From Thermococcus radiotolerans (GTDB lineage Archaea; Methanobacteriota_B; Thermococci; Thermococcales; Thermococcaceae): a stretch of DNA of 64,000 nucleotides. Below are positions 59,297-64,000 of this stretch, piece by piece (the first letter of the stretch is position 1; every line of letters starts with the position of its first letter). The translations under genes and the position numbers were made by a program. The stretch covers positions 124,001 through 188,000 of the forward strand of contig NZ_CP015106.1 in the NCBI RefSeq assembly GCF_002214565.1. Reading direction: 5' to 3'. Under the pieces are notes generated by a model. That model saw only the letters and a program-made list of their open reading frames with translations, did not search any database and was not told the origin of the DNA.

Positions 59297-59800
59297 ATGT
59301 CGTTTTCGTACCTGAAGAACAAGTTCAAGAAGAAAAAGGAGGGGGAGGAGAAGGCGGAAGACAACAGGGAGATAATCAAGCTTGATGAGCTGGAGCAGGA
59401 AGCCGCGGAAGAGATGGCTCAGAAGAAAAAGGAGGAAGAGGAGCTCATAACCCAGGTCATGACGAGAATAAACGAGATCGAGAACGACATTCCCCGCATA
59501 AAGGTGAGTATAGACACCCTCAAGACCCAGATAAACGAGCTCCGTGAGGAGATAGATCGCCTGGATAAGGTGATAAAGGACGTTATGGTCCTCTATGAGA
59601 TAGTTTCGCAGCAGATTAATCCGTTTAAGGATGTTGATTCCGCTAATCCCTTACTTAGCGAGATTCAGGAGTTGAGCGAGGAGATTGAGAGCCTGAAAGC
59701 TGAGATAGCGCAGATAAAATCTGACTTGAGGCTCCTTGTAATCGACGGTATGGACCTCGATGATCTGATATACGAAGCCATATCGGAGGGAGGGGTATGA
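59297..59800 (+). CDS. flaC: Archaellum protein FlaC
   Basis: The 167-residue protein has a basic N-terminus (KNKFKKKKEGEEK), an acidic coiled coil (EEEELITQVMTRINEIENDIPRIKVSIDTLKTQINELREEIDRLDKVI, about residues 45-110), and a second helical segment. This fits FlaC, which with FlaD/E links the archaellum motor to chemotaxis proteins in euryarchaea. ATG 59297 follows GGGTGAT. It overlaps flaD by four bases. Confidence 0.87.
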   Translation: MSFSYLKNKFKKKKEGEEKAEDNREIIKLDELEQEAAEEMAQKKKEEEELITQVMTRINEIENDIPRIKVSIDTLKTQINELREEIDRLDKVIKDVMVLYEIVSQQINPFKDVDSANPLLSEIQELSEEIESLKAEIAQIKSDLRLLVIDGMDLDDLIYEAISEGGV

Positions 59801-60699
59801 TTACCGAAACCGAGATTGAGGAGAGGCTCAAGCGCCTCAGGGGCAAGGTCCCGAACTTCCTTATCGACGACCTCAAAGACCGCCTCATGAAGAAGCGCGA
59901 CATACTGACTCCGGAGCAGGTTGACAGGATAGTTGACAAGGTGCTCCGCACCTACGCCGGGCAGATCGAGAAGCTCTCCCGGCTCGACAGCCGCGTGGAC
60001 GAGATCGGCAGGTACCTGGAGGAGATACGCAATCACCTCATGAACCTCTCGCAGGCGGCTCAGGCTAATCAGTCACTGTGGGGCGAGGCCCAGAATCAAC
60101 CAATGGGAGGGGCCCAGGTCGTGGAGTACGGTGAACTCATGGGTGCTGGAAACAGCGGAGGTTTCGGTGAGGGGTCCCTCGCCAGTGAAACCCATGTGGA
60201 GGAAGCACCGGCTCCTGAGTCTCCCGCCCAAAACCCGACGGAGGTAGAGCCCATGGAGAAGGAGTTTGAGCTTTCCAAGGGGTTTGAAATCCCCTCTGAA
60301 ATTAGGGACGTCCTGATCAGTCCTCCACGCACCAAGGCAAGGCTCGAGCACATACCGAACGACATGGTCTCGACCATGATGGCGCTGAAGTGGCTTGGCT
60401 TCCTCATAGACAGGGTCGGCATGCAGAACCTCGAGGATGTGCTTGAGTTCTACTACCAGATCGGCTGGATTTCTGAGGACGTGCTGAATACTTTGCTCAG
60501 GTACGCTGAGGGCATAAGGCCTCACCACCGGGAGCCCGACTGGAGGCCGGACGAGAAGCTCACGATACAGGATCACCTCGTTTCGCTGCTCTTCATAGAG
60601 CGCCTTAGGGGAGCCAGGATAACCAGGGAACTGCTGGACGCCATAGAGAGGGAAATGCGGGTGATCGGCAGGGTGCTGGAAGACGTGTACGGAGTTTAG
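59797..60699 (+). CDS. flaD: Archaellum protein FlaD
   Basis: The 300-residue protein has an N-terminal helical domain (residues 1-95, coiled-coil QIEKLSRLDSRVDEIGRYLEEIRNHL), a flexible middle rich in Gly, Ala, Pro, Glu and Ser (EAPAPESPAQNPTEVEP), and the conserved C-terminal FlaD/E domain (DMVSTMMALKWLGFLIDRVGMQNLEDVLEFYYQIGWISEDVLN). It is the euryarchaeal partner of FlaC in linking the motor to the chemotaxis adaptor. The ATG overlaps the flaC stop. Confidence 0.92.
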   Translation: MITETEIEERLKRLRGKVPNFLIDDLKDRLMKKRDILTPEQVDRIVDKVLRTYAGQIEKLSRLDSRVDEIGRYLEEIRNHLMNLSQAAQANQSLWGEAQNQPMGGAQVVEYGELMGAGNSGGFGEGSLASETHVEEAPAPESPAQNPTEVEPMEKEFELSKGFEIPSEIRDVLISPPRTKARLEHIPNDMVSTMMALKWLGFLIDRVGMQNLEDVLEFYYQIGWISEDVLNTLLRYAEGIRPHHREPDWRPDEKLTIQDHLVSLLFIERLRGARITRELLDAIEREMRVIGRVLEDVYGV

Positions 60700-60708
60700 G
60701 GGATTCCC

Positions 60709-61212
60709 ATGGGGGTCAGTGTACCAGCAGCCTTCGCTGTGCTGCTGATAGCAACGCTGGTTTCCTTCGGGATGCTCTACGTCTCGAGTGAGAACGCATA
60801 CTCCATGGTGCATCAGGCGACGGAAGACTACAACCAGATGGCCCTGAAGGCAAAGACATCGGAGCTCGAGCTCACAGGGTACAACTACACGGTCGTAACA
60901 GGGTTTTACGACATCACCTTCAACATAACAAACGAGGGAAGCACCCTGTCGCCGGCGAAGTGGACGTACATATACAACGGAGACCTGACGACATCGAAGG
61001 TCCTGACCTCCGGCAGGGAATACCTCCTGCCCGGCGAATGGATGGAGCTGACCGTTCAAAACCTCCGAATGAATCAAACTTTGGTTAATTCCCTCGTGAT
61101 AAGCACCGAGGTTGGCTGTGGGCTGAAGATAAAATGGAAGTGGGTCGGTAACGCGACCAACGGATCCCCGCAGGTGATTAGCAGTGCCTGGTACTGCCCT
61201 GTGGAGGGGTAA
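60709..61212 (+). CDS. flaF: Archaellum stator protein FlaF
   Basis: The 167-residue protein has an N-terminal membrane helix (VPAAFAVLLIATLVSFGMLYV, residues 5-25) and an extracytoplasmic beta-sandwich (GYNYTVVTGFYDITFNITNEGSTL) like FlaF of Sulfolobus, which binds the S-layer as part of the stator. It ends with cysteines in GCGLKI and YCPVEG that could form a disulfide. It starts ten bases after flaD, and flaG follows two bases after its stop. Confidence 0.92.
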   Translation: MGVSVPAAFAVLLIATLVSFGMLYVSSENAYSMVHQATEDYNQMALKAKTSELELTGYNYTVVTGFYDITFNITNEGSTLSPAKWTYIYNGDLTTSKVLTSGREYLLPGEWMELTVQNLRMNQTLVNSLVISTEVGCGLKIKWKWVGNATNGSPQVISSAWYCPVEG

Positions 61213-61214
61213 TA

Positions 61215-61661
61215 ATGGCGAGTTCAGTGGTGTCGGAGCTTGTACTATTCATCGTCTCACTACTGGTAGCGGGTATGGTAGCCGGGGGTCTGTACGTGGT
61301 TACCCAGGATATTTCGGGCGGTATCCTCACAAAAGGCCAGGATGTGGCCGAGAGTCTGCGTACTAATTTTGAGATAATTAACGATCCCGAGAACATTCCC
61401 GTTTCTGGCTCTTCGTACGTCTTCTACATCCGCAACATCGGTAAAGACTCCTTCTCCTTCGACCCCAACTCCGTCGTCGTTATGATAGACGGCTCGATGA
61501 TACCCCCCGCGAACCTTACCTTCGAGCCCTCGGGCGCACTCGCCCCGTATGAGGTTGGTAAAATCTACGTTCCCACGGCCTTCATATCATCGGGTTATCA
61601 CAAGATCACGGTCGTCATCGAGACAGGGAAGAGAAAATCGCTCGTGTTCGAGGTGGGGTGA
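61215..61661 (+). CDS. flaG: Archaellum stator protein FlaG
   Basis: The 148-residue protein has an N-terminal hydrophobic helix (VSELVLFIVSLLVAGMVAGGLYVV, residues 5-28) and a beta-sandwich (FEIINDPENIPVSGSSYVFYIRNIGKDSFSF), a FlaF-like fold. FlaG forms filaments capped by FlaF in the periplasm-like space as the stator. It lies in order between flaF and flaH, overlapping the latter's region by a few bases. Confidence 0.92.
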   Translation: MASSVVSELVLFIVSLLVAGMVAGGLYVVTQDISGGILTKGQDVAESLRTNFEIINDPENIPVSGSSYVFYIRNIGKDSFSFDPNSVVVMIDGSMIPPANLTFEPSGALAPYEVGKIYVPTAFISSGYHKITVVIETGKRKSLVFEVG

Positions 61662-61666
61662 TGACC

Positions 61667-62362
61667 ATGGGGAGCCTCCTTAAGATTCAGATACCCAACG
61701 ACGAGCTTCACCGGCGCCTTGGAGGGGGCATCCCGGCCGGGAGTATAGTTCTGATCGAGGGAGACAGGGGTACCGGTAAGTCCATATTCTCCCAGAGGCT
61801 CCTTTACGGGCTCCTGAGGAACGATTACACCGCCACCTATGTTTCCAGTCAGTATACCACCCCCGAGTTCATAAATCAGATGGATTCGCTGGGGTACAGC
61901 ATAATCCAGGATCTGATAAAGAGGCGCCTCATGTTCGTCTCCCTCTATCCCCTGCTCGTCGGAGTCTCCGACAGGCGGAAGTTCCTCTCGAGGTTCGTTG
62001 GTGAGCCGAGGCTGTGGAAAACCGACGTCATGATAATCGATTCCCTTTCCGCCCTGCTTCCATCCGAACTCGACAGGGAGGAGATAAGGGCATTCTCGCT
62101 TCATCTGAAGAGGCTGAGCTCCCTGGGAAAGGTCACGATAATGACGGTGAACCCAGCAGACATAGACCCGGAGTTCCTCAAGATACTCGAAGAGGCATCC
62201 AGCCTGCTCATACGGCTGAGCGTGAAGACGTTCGGCGGCGACCTGAAGAACTCCGCCACCATAGTCAAGTACAACAACGCCATGGGCATCTTCCAGAAGA
62301 TAATCCCGTTCAGGGTGGAGCCGAGGGTTGGATTCATAGTCGAGATAGCCGCGGTGGTGTGA
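61667..62362 (+). CDS. flaH: Archaellum motor ATP-binding protein FlaH
   Basis: The 231-residue RecA-like protein binds ATP at the base of the archaellum: Walker A GDRGTGKS (about residues 32-39) and Walker B VMIIDSLSALL (about 121-131). In the family the Walker B glutamate is absent, so hydrolysis is weak; here the position following Asp is Ser. It forms a ring beneath FlaI. Three starts are possible (GTG 61658, ATG 61661, ATG 61667); the last is at the best distance from GAGGTGGG. Confidence 0.94.
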   Translation: MGSLLKIQIPNDELHRRLGGGIPAGSIVLIEGDRGTGKSIFSQRLLYGLLRNDYTATYVSSQYTTPEFINQMDSLGYSIIQDLIKRRLMFVSLYPLLVGVSDRRKFLSRFVGEPRLWKTDVMIIDSLSALLPSELDREEIRAFSLHLKRLSSLGKVTIMTVNPADIDPEFLKILEEASSLLIRLSVKTFGGDLKNSATIVKYNNAMGIFQKIIPFRVEPRVGFIVEIAAVV

Positions 62363-62363
62363 T

Positions 62364-63992
62364 ATGCCGGTCAGGAGGGACGTCAGCGACAACATCGAGG
62401 TTGCAATGGCGCGGAATCCCCATCTGCGGAGGTACGTGGAGGAATTCGTCAAGAAGACCGGCAAGTTTCCGGAGTTCTACGCCCAGCTCAGCAGGGACAT
62501 GAAGGACATCAAGTACCCGAACATACTCTACCCCGTCGGCGACCCGATATTCATCCACATCTACGGCGACCTGAACACCGAGAAGAGGTACATAGTCATT
62601 GAGCCCAGGATAACCCGCCCGGAGGAGGAGCGGAAGTACGAACTCCTGAAGGACAAGATACTCGAGCTTGCACCGGAGAAGAAGATTCCCGAGGACAGCG
62701 AGGAGTTCGAGCGCTTTCTGGACGACCTGATGGACGAGGCTCTGAGCAAGATTGGAGGGGGACTGTTCAACCGCAGGCGGGTCTCGTTCACGGCCGAGGA
62801 AGTTGCTAAATTTCGCTATCTCCTCAAGAGGGACATCGTCGGAATCGGCCCCCTCGAGCCCCTCATGCGCGACCCCTACATCGAGGATATCCACATAATA
62901 GGCGCCAACTACGTCTCCCTCATCCACAAGATATTCGATGCAATGGAGACCAACATAACCTTCGGCGATAACCTCCGCCTGGCGGACTACTTCAAGAACC
63001 TCAGCGAGAGGATGGGGAGGCCTGTCAGCGACAAGAACCCGATCGTTGACGGAACCCTGCCGGATGGCTCGCGTATCAACATCATCTACTCGCCCGACGT
63101 CAGCATCCAGGGCCCGAGCGCAACTATCCGTAAGTTCTCGGCGACGCCACTGAGCGTCGTCCAGCTCGTTAAGTGGAACACCTTCTCGGCAGAGGTCGCT
63201 GCCTACCTCTGGCTGGCCCTCGAGTACGGTATGAGCGTCTTCGTCTGCGGTGAGACGGCGAGCGGAAAGACCACGACGCTCAATTCAATCATCCCGTTCA
63301 TCAAGCCAGACGCTAAAGTCTACACCGCTGAGGATACACCAGAGGTCGTCGTTCCGCACAAGAACTGGCAGAGGCTCACCACCAGGGAGCGCGGCCCAGA
63401 GGAGAGCAGGGTTACGCTCTTCGACCTCCTGAAGGCAGCCCTACGTTCGAGGCCGAACTACATCATAGTCGGTGAGATCCGTGGAGCCGAGGGTGCCATA
63501 GCCTTCCAAGCAATGCAGACGGGCCACCCGGTTATGGCGACGTTCCACGCGGGCGACGTCAGGAAGATGATACAGCGTTTCACCGGTTCGCCGATAAACA
63601 TCCCGGTCACGTTCATAGACAACCTAAACATAGCCCTCTTCCAGCAGGCGGTCTACGTCCGCGGCAGGTTCCTGAGGAGGGTTCTGAGCGTCGTCGAGAT
63701 AGAGGGCTACTACGAGGAACTCGGCGGCGTTGCGACGAGGAACGTCTTCGAGTGGGACTCGGTGACGGACAGGCACATCTTCCGTGGAATGAACAACTCG
63801 TATATCCTAGAGAGGAAGATAGCCGAAGTTGCCGGCTACGAGGACCCGAAGGAGATATACAACGAGCTCTTCCTGAGGGCGAGGATAATCAAGAGGATGG
63901 CAGAGCTTGGCATAACGGACTACTACGCCGTTCACCGTGAGATCAAGGCCTTCTACGAGAAGGGAATCGAGGGACTGAGCTTCAGGCTGTGA
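62364..63992 (+). CDS. flaI: Archaellum motor/assembly ATPase FlaI
   Basis: The 542-residue secretion-type ATPase powers both assembly and rotation. It has the N-terminal domain (about 1-220), Walker A GETASGKTTT (about 296), Walker B IIVGEIRGAEG and the His box (TFHAGD). Its ATG lies one base after the flaH stop. The complete coding sequence is in the window. A GAGGTGGTAA ribosome-binding site for the next gene, presumably flaJ, follows at the window edge. Confidence 0.95.
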   Translation: MPVRRDVSDNIEVAMARNPHLRRYVEEFVKKTGKFPEFYAQLSRDMKDIKYPNILYPVGDPIFIHIYGDLNTEKRYIVIEPRITRPEEERKYELLKDKILELAPEKKIPEDSEEFERFLDDLMDEALSKIGGGLFNRRRVSFTAEEVAKFRYLLKRDIVGIGPLEPLMRDPYIEDIHIIGANYVSLIHKIFDAMETNITFGDNLRLADYFKNLSERMGRPVSDKNPIVDGTLPDGSRINIIYSPDVSIQGPSATIRKFSATPLSVVQLVKWNTFSAEVAAYLWLALEYGMSVFVCGETASGKTTTLNSIIPFIKPDAKVYTAEDTPEVVVPHKNWQRLTTRERGPEESRVTLFDLLKAALRSRPNYIIVGEIRGAEGAIAFQAMQTGHPVMATFHAGDVRKMIQRFTGSPINIPVTFIDNLNIALFQQAVYVRGRFLRRVLSVVEIEGYYEELGGVATRNVFEWDSVTDRHIFRGMNNSYILERKIAEVAGYEDPKEIYNELFLRARIIKRMAELGITDYYAVHREIKAFYEKGIEGLSFRL

Positions 63993-64000
63993 GGTGGTAA
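63993..64000 (+). other. Ribosome-binding site of the gene after flaI (probably flaJ)
   Basis: The window ends with GAGGTGGT immediately after the flaI stop. In this conserved order the next gene is flaJ, the membrane platform of the archaellum; its coding sequence is outside the window. Confidence 0.45.

Overview
The window is a gene-dense stretch of a hyperthermophilic euryarchaeon of the order Thermococcales, most likely a Thermococcus. The evidence is archaeal TATA boxes close to starts, GGTGA/GGAGG ribosome-binding sites, CGP-CTERM sorting tails on three secreted proteins, ADP-forming acyl-CoA synthetase genes, archaeal-type phosphoenolpyruvate carboxylase, a tRNA gene that encodes its CCA end, and an archaellum cluster in the order earA-fam-flaB-C-D-F-G-H-I. 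About 70 protein genes and one tRNA-Arg(UCU) can be supported. Domain assignments are read by eye from the sequence; no database search was run.

Layout. 1-8.7 kb: 3' end of a nitroreductase, thiI, a HEPN/nucleotidyltransferase pair, a stand-alone ThiI-like PP-loop protein, an orphan membrane-anchored protein, an internally deleted cysteine-synthase relative, then a membrane protein, two DUF257 paralogues and an MFS transporter. 8.7-16.3 kb: acdA-acdB, a TIM-barrel protein, two tandem MgtE-type transporters, and divergently two PhoU/TrkA-C regulatory proteins. 16.2-25.3 kb: nth, a PadR regulator with a perfect palindromic operator and its ABC-2 exporter, small membrane proteins, pgk with a Tgr-type (TGM) site, and a large Mrr-nuclease fusion protein. 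25.4-33.7 kb (all minus): secreted CGP-CTERM metallophosphoesterase, DUF447 protein, a ferric-type ABC importer and a second CGP-CTERM protein. 33.8-43.2 kb: tyrS, Lrp regulator plus SF2 helicase, DUF63 protein, and a biotin ECF transporter (bioY, ecfA, ecfT). 43.3-52.7 kb: MobA-like protein, ppcA, VapBC, an S9 peptidase, tmcA, two NYN-domain paralogues, and a Ca2+/Na+ antiporter. 52.8-56.7 kb: orphan thiamine-binding protein, tRNA-Arg, an AT-rich islet with a ~300-bp imperfect palindrome and an orphan membrane protein, then asnS. 57-64 kb: the archaellum operon, cut off just before the expected flaJ.

The best candidates for something undescribed are: (i) two ThiI paralogues in which the third Fe-S ligand cysteine is present only in the short one; (ii) two adjacent NYN-nuclease paralogues, one with its catalytic acidic residues replaced, suggesting an active/inactive pair; (iii) a 714-residue cytoplasmic fusion of an atypical Mrr nuclease with PepSY-like repeats; (iv) MgtE pairs facing PhoU/TrkA-C pairs; and (v) the long palindromic element after tRNA-Arg. 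These are inferences from reading, with decisive tests given for each.
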